A stretch of 64,000 nt of DNA from Ampullaceana balthica (taxonomy: Eukaryota; Mollusca; Gastropoda; Lymnaeidae): contig CALYLW010000288.1 in the NCBI GenBank assembly GCA_944989445.1, forward strand, positions 1 to 64,000, written 5' to 3'. The notes under the pieces are model-generated. The model did not search any database and was not told where the DNA came from. It saw nothing but the letters and a program-made list of their open reading frames with translations. The position numbers and the translations under genes were made by a program. Each line of letters starts with the position of its first letter. Within the stretch, counting starts at the first letter, position 1. Below are positions 35,301 to 47,800 of this stretch, in pieces.

Positions 35301-37017
35301 TGCAAAAGTGGCATTGCTGTAACTTGTAACATGATTTTATAAGGGCTTATTCTTTAAATGGCAGATGATTTAACTTTTATATTTAAAAAAAATAATAAAG
35401 TTACAAATTTGAATCTTATCGGCGTTTCTGATTAGTCATGTCTGAATTTAACATTTATCAAGAAATGTCTCTTCTTGATCGAAAAGAATTTCATAAGGTG
35501 AACTATAAAATTTAATTTTTTTCACAGTAATTAGTTTAGGGAACCATTCATGTAGTCAATCACCATTTTTTAAATGATTGAATTTACGTCTTTGATAAGC
35601 TTTAACTTATTATTAGCAGCAGAACTTTTTTAAAAACAGTTTTTTTCTTTGCTTGGTGTATTCAGCGCTTAAACATACATACATAGATTTGTTCTTTCAT
35701 GCTCTTTCCCCACTAAATGTTTACATATGTGAACATTAAATTATAAGACAAATGTGTGAGCATCTCATAAATAAACTTTGACATTAGATTTAGATCTTTT
35801 TCACGCGAGACCTCCTCTTCCTTTTTACAAACGATCTATGTTGACAAAATAAATTTAGAGAGGAGTCAATTCTTTCTTCAGACATCTCGTTTATTATAGA
35901 ATTCTTTATATACTTCAGTCCGTCATTTTCGTCGTCTTTTAAATATAGAATTTCTGTACACTGAAACTTTCTTCAACTTATGAAGCAGAAGCATTTTAAA
36001 TAAATTTGATATGAGTCAGTAACATCTCATAAACTTTGACTAAATTGATGTTTCTTGTAAATTATGTAATTCTTAACTTTGGACAACGCATTTCACATAA
36101 TCTGGGTCATAGGTAATGTTGATCTATTCCTATGAATCAACTTTGAATGTTCTGAAGTTGTTTCAAAATTGGTCCATAGTTGTAATATTATGTGTAATAT
36201 TGTATATAATAATAATTGTAATATTATGTGATGTTTTTTTCCGTGGTCAGGCCAAACAATATTATATCTGTGTTCTTTTGTCTCTCCTTTTTATATTTTT
36301 AATTCGATCATTATGATTGGAATTTACATTGGCGCCCTTCTTGATGTTCTCTTGTGACGTCATCGTACCAGGCCACGAAGATTAAAATCGCTTGAAGTAG
36401 TTGAAATTGACTCTTGATTTTTATCTCGTTTTCGGACAAGCGCTCAGATCTCTAAGCGGGTTTATGGTATAGCTCCAACAATCAGCCATGCTTAATGCCC
36501 AGCAGACGGAGTTAGATTTCATTGTATCAAAGCGAAATAAAGAAACTGCGAGTGGTCAAATGAAAGAAGTCCTTAAAGCGAAAATAGACTCGCAACGTTT
36601 CGCCCGTCAACCCAGTGTCCGTTGAACTTTCGACTATTTTAATTTGACCAAATAGGCACGCGTCCATAATAAGCCTCATCGGAGAGACGGAGAAATCTTT
36701 GTCATGATCAAGTTACACTGTATTTGCATTAAACTTCAGAGCATCTGAGATTCTGTTTAACTCCAGTACCACAGGATCTTCATTCAGGTTTTCTAATCAT
36801 TTTATCTGACAGTCATGACAGGCGGTGCTATTTGTGGTAATGAATGGATGGAATGATTGTCTGCTTAACTATACTTGCTGCATTCCTAAGTCGCTTGACT
36901 GATTGGGCGCAAAGTACAATGTCAAGGAACAAAGCCGATGTTACGTTAGATTTTCTCAAAACATGATTCTTTCTCAACACTTGTAATTTAACTAAAACTC
37001 TCTAAACAAGGGTTGTC
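35301..37017. other. Unrecognised AT-rich sequence
   Basis: No gene or element is recognised. The 66-codon frame at 36116-36316 is hydrophobic, AT-driven and unsupported. Confidence 0.4.
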
Positions 37018-37760
37018 CAAAGTCTTGCCCGCGTGCCAAAAGCGACCCTCGTTAAAATTGTGTCTTGCCCGCGGCCTCATATTAAATATTTAATTGAGTC
37101 CCGGAATTTTACTTTAACGACGATATTGAATTTATAAGTAAAGTCGAAGTTATACGCTTCTGTAAGTATTGAAATAGAGCGACTTTAAAAAAGGCAAACA
37201 TCGATGACCTTTTATTGTCTACCAACGTGGATATTGATTTTTAAAATCCGATATAGTTATGTGTTGTTATCAAATTCGATAACTTCAGATTGCAAAATCG
37301 TTGACGTTATATTGTTGGGGTTTTTTTTTGTTTTTTTTTAAACTTGGTAAAAGAAAGGAATGTGGCGTCAGTATATTTTTAAATTTAAGACAGTTTTTAC
37401 AACACAAGTATTGTACACCAACTATTTGACTCTAGTTATATTTCAACACATTTTATTTATTGTAAATTGCGTAATATGAAATAAACATCTTCACTCTATA
37501 ACTTTTTTAAAAAATAAATGTTTACTAATTTTTCAAAATGTAATAATATTTTTTTCAGGTCTCTATAATCGCTATAGTATTGTTTATTTTATCCTTCTAA
37601 AATATCACTCTTACAAATTACAAACAAAAAAATCATGATATAATTTTAAAAGCTTGTATCTCAGTCTCAATGGATGCCTTTTTGTTTATCTTAATCTAGC
37701 CCCAACATACTTGTACCTCGTGGAATATGGCCCTCATTACATAATATTTAGACACCCCTG
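37018..37760. mobile_element. hAT non-autonomous element family D, 743 bp
   Basis: The left end is AAGGGTTGTCCAAAGTCTTG. The right end reverse-complements to CAGGGGTGTCTAAATATTAT. The perfect 8-bp duplication CTCTAAAC flanks it (37010-37017 and 37761-37768). GCCCGCG and GGCCCTCAT blocks near the ends match the shorter element at 49683-49827, so the two are one family. The interior is AT-rich with no transposase. Confidence 0.85.
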
Positions 37761-37797
37761 CTCTAAACAATGGCGACGGCGATACAAGAACTTCTCA

Positions 37798-38430
37798 TGC
37801 ATTGTTGCATGTGGGTAGCACGTGTGGGTAGAACATGTGGGTAACATGGGTGGGTAGCACGTATGAGTAGAACATTGGGTAGCACGTGTGGGTAGAACAT
37901 GTGGGTAACATGTGTGGGTAGCACGTATGAGTAGAACATTGGGTAGCACGTGTGAGTAGAACATGTGGGTAACACGTGTGGGTAGCACGTATGAGTAGAA
38001 CATTGGGTAGCACGTGTGGGTAGAACATGTGGGTAACATGTGCTACCCACAAGCTACATGTGGGTAGCACGAATGAGTAGAACATGGTAGCACGTTTGAG
38101 TAGAACATTGGGTAGCACGTGTGAGTAGAACATGTGGGTAGCAAGTGTGATTAGAACATTTGGGTAGCACGTGTGAGTAGAACATGTGGGTAGCAAGTGT
38201 GATTAGAACATTTGGGTAGCACGTGTGAGTAGAACATGTGGGTAGCAAGTGTGATTAGAACATTTGGGTAGCACGTGTGAGTAGAACATGTGGGTAGCAC
38301 GTGTGGGTAGCATGTGTGAGTAGCACGTGTGGGTAGCAAGTGTGATTAGAACATTTGGGTAGCACGTGTGAGTAGAACATGTGGGTAGCACGTGTGGGTA
38401 GCATGTGTGAGTAGAACATGTGGGTAATTG
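37798..38430. repeat. 26-bp minisatellite with CACGTG core
   Basis: About 24 units of the type GGGTAGCACGTGTGAGTAGA plus ACATGT. Sub-types (GTATGAGTAG, TGTGATTAGA and CATGTGTGAG) occur in blocks. At least a dozen units contain the palindrome CACGTG, and many also contain ACATGT. Reverse-strand open frames with periodic CSTHTCYP peptides are artefacts. Confidence 0.95.
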
Positions 38431-38504
38431 AAGAAATTACTCAAAATATGTTGTGCTTGATTTCTTAAAAACTTTTATCTGAAATCTCTTCAGTTCAGTT
38501 GTTT

Positions 38505-40002
38505 GGGACCGTCCATAAATGACGTCACGCTCCTAGAGGGGGGGGAGGGGGTCAAACTTTTTGTGACGATGCGTGACGAGGGGGAGGGAGGGGGGTTGAA
38601 GAAATGTGACGTCACATCAAAAGGGTAACTTTAAATAAAACTTCCACTGAAATATTTGGTGGCTTACAATTTATTTAATGACTTTTTTTTTAAATCACGG
38701 CTTCTCAATGTGCCGGTCGGTAGGCCATCAGACGCTGGTTGGCGTAAGCCGTAAGCTATCAAGAAACGAAAATTAAATCTAATTATAATCCTTAAGTTTG
38801 AGAACTCACAAGATAACGTATGAGATTGTTACACTGTGTCGTTTGATGTTGACATCAAAGAATTTGTGATGTAACCGCAGCACCGTCGGCGAACCTTTTG
38901 CCCATTACCCCAAAATATACAAGTTTCTGTGTGCATTACCCCCCCCCCAACCCCCAGACTCTAGGTACTGCTCACATGACTCGGGAATTTGGGGATCGTT
39001 GTTAGTCCCCAAAAAAAAATTCTAATGGTGAGTTTTACAAGCATGACAATTGTCTAAAAATGATCTGAATAGGATTATGTGTAGATATTTTAAGTCAAAA
39101 CGACACGGAATATATTTTTTCTTTAAAAAAAAGGGGGGGGGGTGGAATCTATTTGATAGAATTATAAACGTTTTAAGTTTGATATAATTGTTCGGTTGGT
39201 TTTTGGTCAAACGCCCCTGGCCATTCTAGATATAATGATAAATCAGCCCATTTAAAAGACTATTGTCACTCGTGTCAATATAAATAAAAGTAGGTGGATT
39301 TAGGTGTCTTCGTTTAGTACGTAGGTAAGAAATCTACATAGTTGTCACAATTTTAAAAAATTCATTTTCTGGAAGGAACCTATTCAATAATGGGCATATG
39401 TTCCAAGCTTTCACGTACACGTGACGTATTTTAATATATCTAGTGGATTGTAGTGGATGTTATATGTCCCAAATGAGTCTGCATTACCCCCAAGAATTCC
39501 CTTTTGACCCCAGATGAGGTTATTTACCCCTGTTCGCCGACCTCTTTCTTACAGGATGCCCGTCAGTCAATTGAGGGATTTAAAAAAAAACAATTTAAAA
39601 ATATTATTTTTAAATATTTTTCTTCTAAACAAAGACGTTAACCGTAATGAGTAATAGTCAATGTTTAATTTGTATGCATTAAAATAAAATATAATCTAAA
39701 GATGTTAACACAGTTCGTTTTCTGAAGGCCGGTTAAACGTTTTGAAAAAAATGCTTCACGCGGGTTACGATATTACAATGTAGACCTTCACTAAATTAAT
39801 AATAGATCTAAATACTTAAATGACAATGAAAGTGATTTGAAACATTTTCAAATAGAAAATAAGGTGGGTTTTTTTGGAGGGGGGGGGTCAAAGCTGTGTG
39901 ACGTATTTTTAGAGGGGGGGGTCTAACTTTTTGTGACGGTGACGAGGGGGGAGGGGGTAAAAAATCGGCCAAAATTGCGTGACGTCATTTATGGACGGCC
40001 CC
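38505..40002. mobile_element. MITE family B, complete copy with nested element
   Basis: Left end GGGACCGTCCATAAATGACG, right end CGTCATTTATGGACGGCCCC: nearly perfect inverted repeats of at least 25 bp containing TGACGTCA. The flanks are TTT on both sides, so a 3-bp duplication is possible. The subterminal regions are rich in GGGGGAGGGGG and GTGACG. The core 38881-39545 appears to be a separate inserted element, so the element proper is shorter than its 1.5 kb span. Confidence 0.75.
38881..39545. mobile_element. Nested TIR element (GTCGGCGAAC ends)
   Basis: The left edge is CACCGTCGGCGAACCTTTTG. The right edge GTTCGCCGACCTC reverse-complements to GAGGTCGGCGAAC. The shared GTCGGCGAAC and flanking 'TTACCCC' / 'GGGGTAA' words suggest inverted termini about 665 bp apart. 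I found no clean target duplication. A short reverse frame (39022-39210) is not a gene. Confidence 0.5.
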
Positions 40003-42993
40003 TTTGAAAAAACTTTGTTTTTGTAAATATTACAACTTGTAACTTGTTATCTCCAGAATGCCTTGCTACTCAAGAATTAAAAACAGAAAGAAGAAAATGT
40101 CATTCTGGCTTACTTGTTTTTGCGTGGTTATTTTGTTTATCAGTTATACTCTACACTAATCCTTGAAGTTTTTGCATCCGTCCTCAAAACTCGTGATTGG
40201 TGTCTGTGCTGCTTAATCGGTAATACGTGATGTGTTGTCAAATTGAGGAGCGCTGAAACGGGGCTTGAAAAGCCAATTTGATTGTGTGCGAGGATGGTCT
40301 TTTGGTTTGATGGATCGTTACCGACCCAAAGAAGATTCTCGGATTAGCGGCCTTTTTTTCGAACCAGAAGAATCACTAACAATCGACGTTGTATTGACAA
40401 TGATAAAGTTGAAACATATCCTCCTACCTTATAAAGAAAACCCGAAAATGGTTTATAAGATGTTTGGCGCAATGATATTCAGTTTACTGCTTTCCCTGTT
40501 TCAGCCGTAAATTCACCAAAATACGGTATTGTTGAACTTTTTCTAATAAAAATTCATTGATATATTTTACATTGTTTGCTGGTATATATTATTTATAGCT
40601 GTAGAATATCTCATGGCTTTTTACAGATGCCAACCAAGAAACTACGTGCGCGTTATAGTTGTCATTTGCAATTCTTTGTCCTGTCACAATAGAGGTATCG
40701 AATTAGCTTACCGTATTTACTCACATATTTGTCCAGCCTCTTATCAATCAATCAGTTTTGATTCATCCTGGCTTGACTTACTGTTATTATGCGCGGAGAA
40801 GTATTAAGAGAACATTCCAATATTCTTTGTCCACCTGGTTCTTCCCAAAGTTTTTATTAAAGATCACGTGATCTATGACGATTCTTTTTTTCAACTCTTC
40901 AAATTGTTATACAATCAAAATCATTATTGTGTGATCTCGTGCGTGCGGTTCTGTGTGTGTTTGGCCTCTATAAATCCGTCTCTTCTATTGTTACGGCAAC
41001 AAACTAACGCTACATTCTGTCTGGCAGTCAGCTCACTTTAAAAACTGTCTCATATGGGAGGAAATACGGCAAGTCTGTAGGACCGCGTACTGTCCTAAAA
41101 ACATTAAGAATGCAACATGCTCATCCAACTCCATGTAATGGAGGATCCATCATCACCAGGATGCTTGGCCTAGGAAGGAAATGTCTCAGTTCTCGCCTGC
41201 TCATGTATCAGTCTTGAGGTATGATAAGGTTAAAGGGATCATCTCACAGTTTGTCGCGTGCATTTTCTTTATTTGAACATCAAGGTCAAAGCAGATATTT
41301 TTTTCATTTTAAAAAAAAATTAAATTTGAAACGTGGAATTTTTTTATTCGCCATTTGGATTTCCTTTTCAGTTCCAACCGGAGATTATTTTTTAAAATAT
41401 GGGGCGGGGGTGAGGGACGCATTGACTTATTGACGAGTGAAGAATGAGCCCCTCAGACATCCAGGAGTGCTTTCCCTTGATCTCTATTCACCACAACAGA
41501 GCTTATAAATGCTTTAGATATAGAAATCGTTTTCTGGAAGTCCTCACTGGTTCTAAGTCGTCGTATTTTCATTACAAAATCCAGGCATTTCCACTCCACA
41601 AATGTTCAACGATTAGCTTGTACACACAATGTTTAATTACTTGAAAGTTCAATATATTTAACACCTAAACACGCCATATACCCTTATAGATTTTATAGAA
41701 AGTACCAGGTGTTATTTTTTAAAATTCATCAAAATTCCCTGATAAGTGCTTTTAAATGGGCATCTTTATATTACATGCGACATCGAGCATGTCACAAAAT
41801 CGTATATTTTACTCAAAGAAATGTTTCAATTTGTTGATGCATCCAATACTAAAAATCCTGGCTGTGGTGCATTTTCAAAAAATAAAACAAAATTTTTTTA
41901 AAAAACCTTTTAGGCCAGTTATATGTATTGAAATTCTGGCTGACAATTGCTAGCAGACTACGTACGCCTCAGTTGTAAAAGACGGCGTGAAAATAGGAAC
42001 GGTGAATAATGACAAGAGAATTTTTAAGTAAATGAAGTGAAATAATTCTTGAAAGATGCTCTTGTGAAAAAAAATGTTTTGCTTGAGATGGTAGAAAGTT
42101 ATTTCGAAAGGTGAAGCCGGGAAATTTTTGCTGTGGGAAGGCGTGGCCTTTCTACCTACTAACTTTACGTGAAATAACATATATTCAACAAAGCACTTGA
42201 TAAGAATGCCAGTGAATCGGCTTCTTTGAAATCTTTTTTATTGTCAGTATTATTTCAAGTAAAAGAATATTAATTAATGTGATTATCTGTCGTTCAGAAT
42301 GAAAGCCTGGTCGCGATTGGTTCAAATTATCAAGATATCATAATACCCACCCGAATTATTCGCTGTAGCTATCAAACTTCTTAAGAATCATCAGCATTTA
42401 TCAGCCAAGAACATCATAAAAACACCACATTATTTAATAAAAACAAGATAAAATTTCACCTGAGTTCAAATGTTCACAAATGTAGATCATTATATACTGC
42501 ATAAAAGCACATCCACTCAAACCACCCACCCCCCCCCCAAAAGAAAAGAAATATATATATAAATAAATAAATATATTTTATATATTTTTTTCAAAAAAGT
42601 ATTTTTACCTAGACTTTAAGGAAGCTTCGTAAGCCGCTTGATATATTAGATAAATAGCATCCTAGAAAATATGAATTTGTTTTTTTTTAAATTGTTTTCA
42701 TTACAGCAAAGTTCTCAATTAGAAAAAAGTTATTTACTGCTGATTCACCTTCATGTTTAAATATAATTGTTGTCAACCTTATTTGTGATAAGGCACAGCT
42801 AATTTGTTAATTGTAAACCTTAGCTCACCCACTTTTAAACTGAAGGTACCGGCAATTTAGGAGTTAAAAACGTCTTGCCATGTGCATTGTCCTCAACATT
42901 GAACAGATGTATCATCCCCTTCGAGTCTCGACTGTGTCACGTGACCAGTGTATACTTTTATTTATTACTACTCAACTTTTCACTCCTGTTTTA
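40003..42993. other. Unrecognised, partly unique sequence
   Basis: No convincing gene. The 81-codon frame at 40265-40510 (DRYRPKEDSRISGLFFEPEE) is more balanced in composition than most but has no family I know. TTACCGTATTTACTCACAT at 40709-40727 looks like a fragment of the ACCGTAWATACTC MITE end. The rest is AT-rich. Confidence 0.35.
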
Positions 42994-43332
42994 TCATTTC
43001 ATGGAACTCATCCAGCCGGGTGGTAATGTTAATGACAAATTCAGCCCATAATCACCCGCCCCTGGATTGTTGTAGCCCGTCAACGATGTAAAGATTGACA
43101 ATGTGGGAGGGTAAGATGATGGCTTGGAAGTTTTGATGGGCGTTGCTGAAAAGTTCACTGAGAAATATCTTTTAGTGCTGTTGATGGATAATGTAGAAGA
43201 TGCGTGTAAAATGAATTTCAGTAACGTAGAGAAGTGGATCCAATATCTTCTTTTACCACGTAGCTTTGTGTGTAGACATTTGATAAAGCGCCGCAAGCAT
43301 CTGTATTGTTTATGTTTAATATGGTAGGCAAG
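42994..43332 (-). CDS. Candidate terminal exon, function unknown
   Basis: A reverse-strand frame ending at 42994 with a TGA stop. The codons past about 43332 upstream are contributed by the hAT MITE 43333-43505, so any genuine coding part is 43332 down to 42994. The C-terminal 60 residues are rich in Ser, Thr and Pro and contain KRYFSVNFSATPIKT and GAGDYGLNLSLTLPPGWMS. That composition is unlike the AT-driven frames around it. I recognise no domain. The opposite strand is also open for 67 codons, which weakens the case. Confidence 0.25.
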   Translation of the reverse strand, partial: LAYHIKHKQYRCLRRFIKCLHTKLRGKRRYWIHFSTLLKFILHASSTLSINSTKRYFSVNFSATPIKTSKPSSYPPTLSIFTSLTGYNNPGAGDYGLNLSLTLPPGWMSSMK

Positions 43333-43505
43333 CAACGTTCCCTCTAAGGTTCGTTGGTCCGTGTGCAAAGAGAAAAAACTAGTGTGCAAAGTTGCTCTGC
43401 ATACATTTTTTGTGCAACATTTTACAAAATTTACTGCGCGGTAATTCTAAACTGCTGAGCGGCCGCGCAACCGCGCAGCGTAAAGGGAACATCCCGGTAA
43501 CATTG
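43333..43505. mobile_element. hAT MITE family A, copy 3
   Basis: A 173-bp element, left end CAACGTTCCCTCTAAGG, right end AACATTG, with the perfect 8-bp duplication TAGGCAAG at 43325-43332 and 43506-43513. Words shared with copy 2: TTCG(A/T)TGGTCCGTGTGCAAA and CTGCGCGGTAATT. About 14 bp (CCCGGTAACATTG) lie between the internal GGGAACAT and the true terminus, a small local duplication of the end. Confidence 0.88.
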
Positions 43506-43608
43506 TAGGCAAGGTGTCAATAAATTAGCATTGCTTGAGCATACAGCATGTATTGAAAACTATGGGGAATGACATCTTCACTATATACGGTCTCTGTATT
43601 AATGTTTT

Positions 43609-43920
43609 TCATGAAAGATAGTAGTTTACATTTGATGAAAGATGGTAGTTTATATTTGATGAAAGATGGTAGTTTACATTTGATGAAAGATGGTAGTTTA
43701 CATTTGATGAAAGATGGTAGTTTACATTTGATGAAAGATGGTAGTTTACATTTAATGAAAGGTGGTAGTTTATATTTGATGAAAGATGGTAGTTTACATT
43801 TGATGAAAGATGGTAGTTTACATTTAATGAAAGGTGGTAGTTTACATTTGATGAAAGATGGTAGTTTACATATGATGAAAGATGTTAGATTACATTTTAT
43901 GAAAGATGAGTAGTTTACAT
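43609..43920. repeat. 24-bp minisatellite, about 13 copies
   Basis: The unit is GATGAAAGATGGTAGTTTAC plus ATTT. One frame is open for 114 codons and would encode tandem MKDGSLHL units from an ATG at 43569. The period is a multiple of three and the unit lacks stops, so openness is expected. Several substitutions (aaagGtggt, tttaAtgaa, tatAtgatg) change amino acids without breaking the frame, which does not distinguish the two readings. I annotate a repeat. Confidence 0.9.
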
Positions 43921-46082
43921 TTGAGCAAATGTTCCCCGGAATTAATAAGCATTTTCAATAAACTTATACATTTTGAATTCATCACACATGGTCTACGTAC
44001 CTGTGTCTCCTCCTTCTTTCCGTGTTAAGATATAATTCATAGATCCCATTATGTGAGGTAAATATAAGTCAGAGATCCCATTAGGAGAGTTAAATATAAA
44101 TCAAGGATCGCACAAGGTCAGTTCAGTAAAGGTAAGTTATCCCTTATCGTAGATTAAGTTTTGATCACTGATTCCATATAGTGAGAGTTTTCTTTTATCA
44201 TCAGTCAAATATAAATTTTAATAAAGTATTCCATATAGTTAGTTATTCAGCTCGTGCAAAACATAACCATGGTTAAAAATGGTTTGACATAATTATGTCA
44301 AGTGAGATGTGGAACTTCAACAGTTGAAACAAAATTATTTATTTAAATGTTCGTAAACTAATGTGATTTTTTTAAACTTAAATATTTATATAAAAATGCT
44401 TATCACTGATTGCAACGAACGTCAATATTGGCGAATACTTCGTCTAATTTGCTCAATAATTGAGATTATTTTAAAGGTGTTTTGTAAGTAATAACCTTGT
44501 AAAAAATATTTCAATATTATAAATATATAATAATTTGCTTAATAAAAAAAATTATATCTAATTAGTATTTTAATGTCTTGTTTTCCCTATTTTCGGTGTT
44601 CGTATGATAGCCATTCAGTCTTTGCTACAAAGAAATCAATACTTTTTTTGGGGGGCAGCCTTCATCTTCCTGCCGGCGATAGTCGGTAACATCTCTCAAG
44701 TCTAATAATCGGTAGCTCGTGCCTCAAATATTTGACACTTATTGATATGCGGGAATAAAACTGCCGGTGTGGCAGTATAAAAATTTTGATATGAACGTAT
44801 GATTCTTTAAGTTTTTTTTTCTCCAAATATTGTGCCAATGTAGGTTTTCGATAACGACAAGGGGGAGAAACACGGTTCCTACTTAATTCTAAAGTCTAAT
44901 GTCTAATATTTTCAAAATCCAATTAAAATGATAAAGAAGCAATTTCCACATGATGACACATTTTGTTTCTTTCACTGACTGCTCTATCTTTCGACTGTCA
45001 CACAAAGTATTGGAGACTTAATAATATCTTCATAAATAGAGCAAATGTTGGAAGGTAAAATAAAGCGGGGAGAGGGTGGCGTTTCAATGACTTTAGCTTG
45101 TTATAAATACGAAAATAATTTCAAGTGGTAATGAGGCCACTTTTAAAAATAATTCTTTTGTTAAATATCATCTCGGAGATATTTTTTCTCAAAAAGTATA
45201 ACAATGGTGGTCAACCAAACAGAAAAATTGCAAGCCGACATGTCAAAAAATATTTCCTTAATGGTCTGGTTTTCCCATATTTTTTACTATTTTTTATTCC
45301 CATGTCTGGTCATTTTTCTTTTTTTTTCTTTTTTTTTATTATCATGTTTGGTTTCAGTTTCTCTCTCTCTCTCTCTTTTTATTTTTAAACGAAAAAAAAT
45401 ATTTCACTCCAATTAGGACTTTAAAAAGTATTACATTTTAATGTTCTAAAATTATATGACTTTGTGCAGTATTGTGAATATTGAAATAACTTTGTAAGTT
45501 TCTGTCCAAAAAAATAAAACCCACGAACAACTTTCAATTTATCTGACATTCTAACAGTGTTAAAGTTTTCCTTGCGCCATAATGTTGAAATGTTGAAACT
45601 ATATGTCTTCTTTAGGAGCCCGCCCCACCCCCTGATCAGTGTGCTGACCAACAGACCGGAGACCTGGCCGTGTATAGTCGAGCAAACATCAGAACTTCTC
45701 AAACACAAAGACAAACGGTAGGTTAAAATCCCTCATGCACACACACAAATATCAGCTGTAGGTATACAAATAAATTAGTGGCTACATGTCAGCACCATTG
45801 TTTCAATTTCATTACATTGTTTTCAGACCTGCGTGACATTCTCTCCCCTAATGTTTTTAGTTTAGCTTATTGATAGAGACAAAAATTGGAAGATATGAAA
45901 TGGGAAAAAATGAAGGTGTGTCAATATGCCATATCGAAAGAATTCGATCTTAGCAGACAACATTAATCCCTTATTTTTAAATGTTGCCTTTTGCAAGTGA
46001 GAGATTCAGGTTGGTACCTACTTTGTAAAGTACTCTATAAATTACACTATAAATCAATATACATAATTCCCGTTGTCTGTAT
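43921..46082. other. Unrecognised AT-rich sequence
   Basis: No gene or element is recognised. A short TC run lies at 45359-45376. Frames at 45125 and 45421 are driven by T or A richness. Confidence 0.4.
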
Positions 46083-46322
46083 GTATGGATGTAACTCGGT
46101 GGCGCTGCGAAATTTGTAATGCTGTTAGGGGCGCTGCGATCGATTTTGTTTTATAGTGCTGCACCAAAAATAAACACTTTTCGAACGTTCCGCATAAAAT
46201 TCTTCAATATGATAATAAATGAATCAAATAAAAATAAATCAAAGTTCTGTATTACGTTATTTTTTAATCTGATGTGTATTTATTTTGAAAACTTCCGTCA
46301 TTTTTGACGGGTGATACGCTAG
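46083..46322 (+). mobile_element. Helitron-like 3' end with CCGTCA hairpin
   Basis: The segment ends CCGTCA-TTTTT... as a perfect hairpin, CCGTCATTTTTGACGG at 46295-46310, followed by GTGATACG and CTAG (46319-46322) with T next. This is the Helitron 3' signature: a hairpin about 8-10 nt before CTRR-T. The 5' end is not resolved; 46083 marks where repeat-like sequence (GGTGGCGCTGCG, GGGGCGCTGCG) begins. A related terminus lies at 18398 on the minus strand. Confidence 0.55.
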
Positions 46323-46339
46323 TAAACAATATAATAGCC

Positions 46340-46689
46340 CAAGTCACATGTTGGAAGGATCCGTAGCGCTATGACGTCATTTTTTGAGCTTATATTTAAG
46401 GATATATACAAGGCGTGCATCACGAGGTGTGCAAAATTCTAAAAGATTCTAAAATAAATATTATATGACGTCATAGTTTTAGCATATATTTTAATTTTGG
46501 AAAAGAGAGCTGTAAAAAGAGGATTTGAGGATTTATAATTATAAAATAATTTGTGTACATTTCAGGAAGCTTAATATTTCGTATTTATCAAACAAGGATA
46601 AGTTACTTGGGCTTTTTACCCCCCAAAAAGTGGGTGCCATAGGTGCCCTACAGCCCAATTGGGCGCCGTAGGCGCCCTAAAACCCCTAG
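46340..46689 (+). mobile_element. Helitron-like element with GGCGCC hairpin
   Basis: The 3' end is GGCGCC-GTA-GGCGCC (46662-46676), then CTAAAACCC and CTAG (46686-46689), with T next. The body includes ATGACGTCAT twice and 'AACAAGGATAAGTTACTTGG', matching in reverse complement the elements near 18510 and 55790. The 5' end is uncertain. A weaker second hairpin (GGTGCCATAGGTGCCC at about 46633-46648) lies just upstream. Confidence 0.6.
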
Positions 46690-47800
46690 TTACAACATAA
46701 TCTTTAAGGAGATGTTTACCATTACACATCTTTATGATCTTGATGTTGAATAATTGATTATAATTCAGACGGATTTCTCAGAAATTTGTTGTATGCTCAA
46801 ACTTATATTCATATTTCGGATTACATGCAACCAAGAAACTGTTTTTTAAACAAAAACATTGGAAAGATAGGCAGCGGCTAATTTATTCATTTCAAACGTT
46901 TTAAGATTAGATTTTCAGGAAATAAAATGACAACAGAAACATATTTTATCAGCTTCGTCTCTGTTTTGCAGTCTTTAAAATCAAACTCAAAATTGAGTAA
47001 ATAGTTCATTGCTTATTTGGTTTTTGTTTTTAATGGACATTGCACTTAATCAGAGAGTCACGGCCGATTGTTTCTCGCTACTTTATTTCTTCAAAACGCC
47101 AAATTTTATTTTTCAAAACTCCGAGACGTAATCCTTTCTCTGTTTTAATTACATTATTGTTCATTTAATTCTTGATCTCTTTTTATACTTATTTTTTGTC
47201 TTGTGCTATTGCATCATTGAATGAGATGTGCAGCATTTAACGCTGATTGAATTAATTTAGTTATTTCCGCTTCTAGATGAGAACTTGAGTGACATCTCTA
47301 CAAGCTAATCAAGAAATCAATTCTAGTTCACATCGTTCGTTTGTGGGGAAAGGAATGGGGAAAGAAGAAAAAACTATTTGTACACCTTATAATCTAGTTG
47401 TCCAGAAGCGGGCATGATTAATACGATTAGCCAAGCTACGGTCGGTCAGGGGGAGATATCATAGGAAAACTGTCGACAAATTGATAGAATTATTGCCCCT
47501 GCTTGAGCCGCGCCATTTCTGGCAATCTTTATATTCTGGTCTTCCCGCAGCACTCCGGTAACCTATGGAATGGCAAGCCGTCCAATTAGGATTAGTTATA
47601 GACTCAACACTTGTTTGATTGCCACTGTACGTGACGAGTTAGGGCTCTAATAAAGAAGTTGACACTTACCCTCTTTTTCAGCTTGTTCCAGAATCAACAA
47701 CAAATATTTGAATGCACCAAATTTACTGCGAATTGAATTGGCGATCGTATTTATTTTTACTTATGTTTTCATTTTTTAAAAACTAAAGTTGCCTTGATAA
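46690..47800. other. Unique sequence with balanced stretch
   Basis: No gene or repeat recognised. The part at about 47260-47660 is less AT-rich, with few homopolymer runs and no repetition in the window. It might include conserved non-coding sequence, but nothing in it shows that directly. Confidence 0.35.

Noticed and set aside
43569..43913. Gene call for the MKDGSLHL repeat
   Set aside because: The period is a multiple of three without stops, so openness is expected; it was kept only as a low-interest finding.
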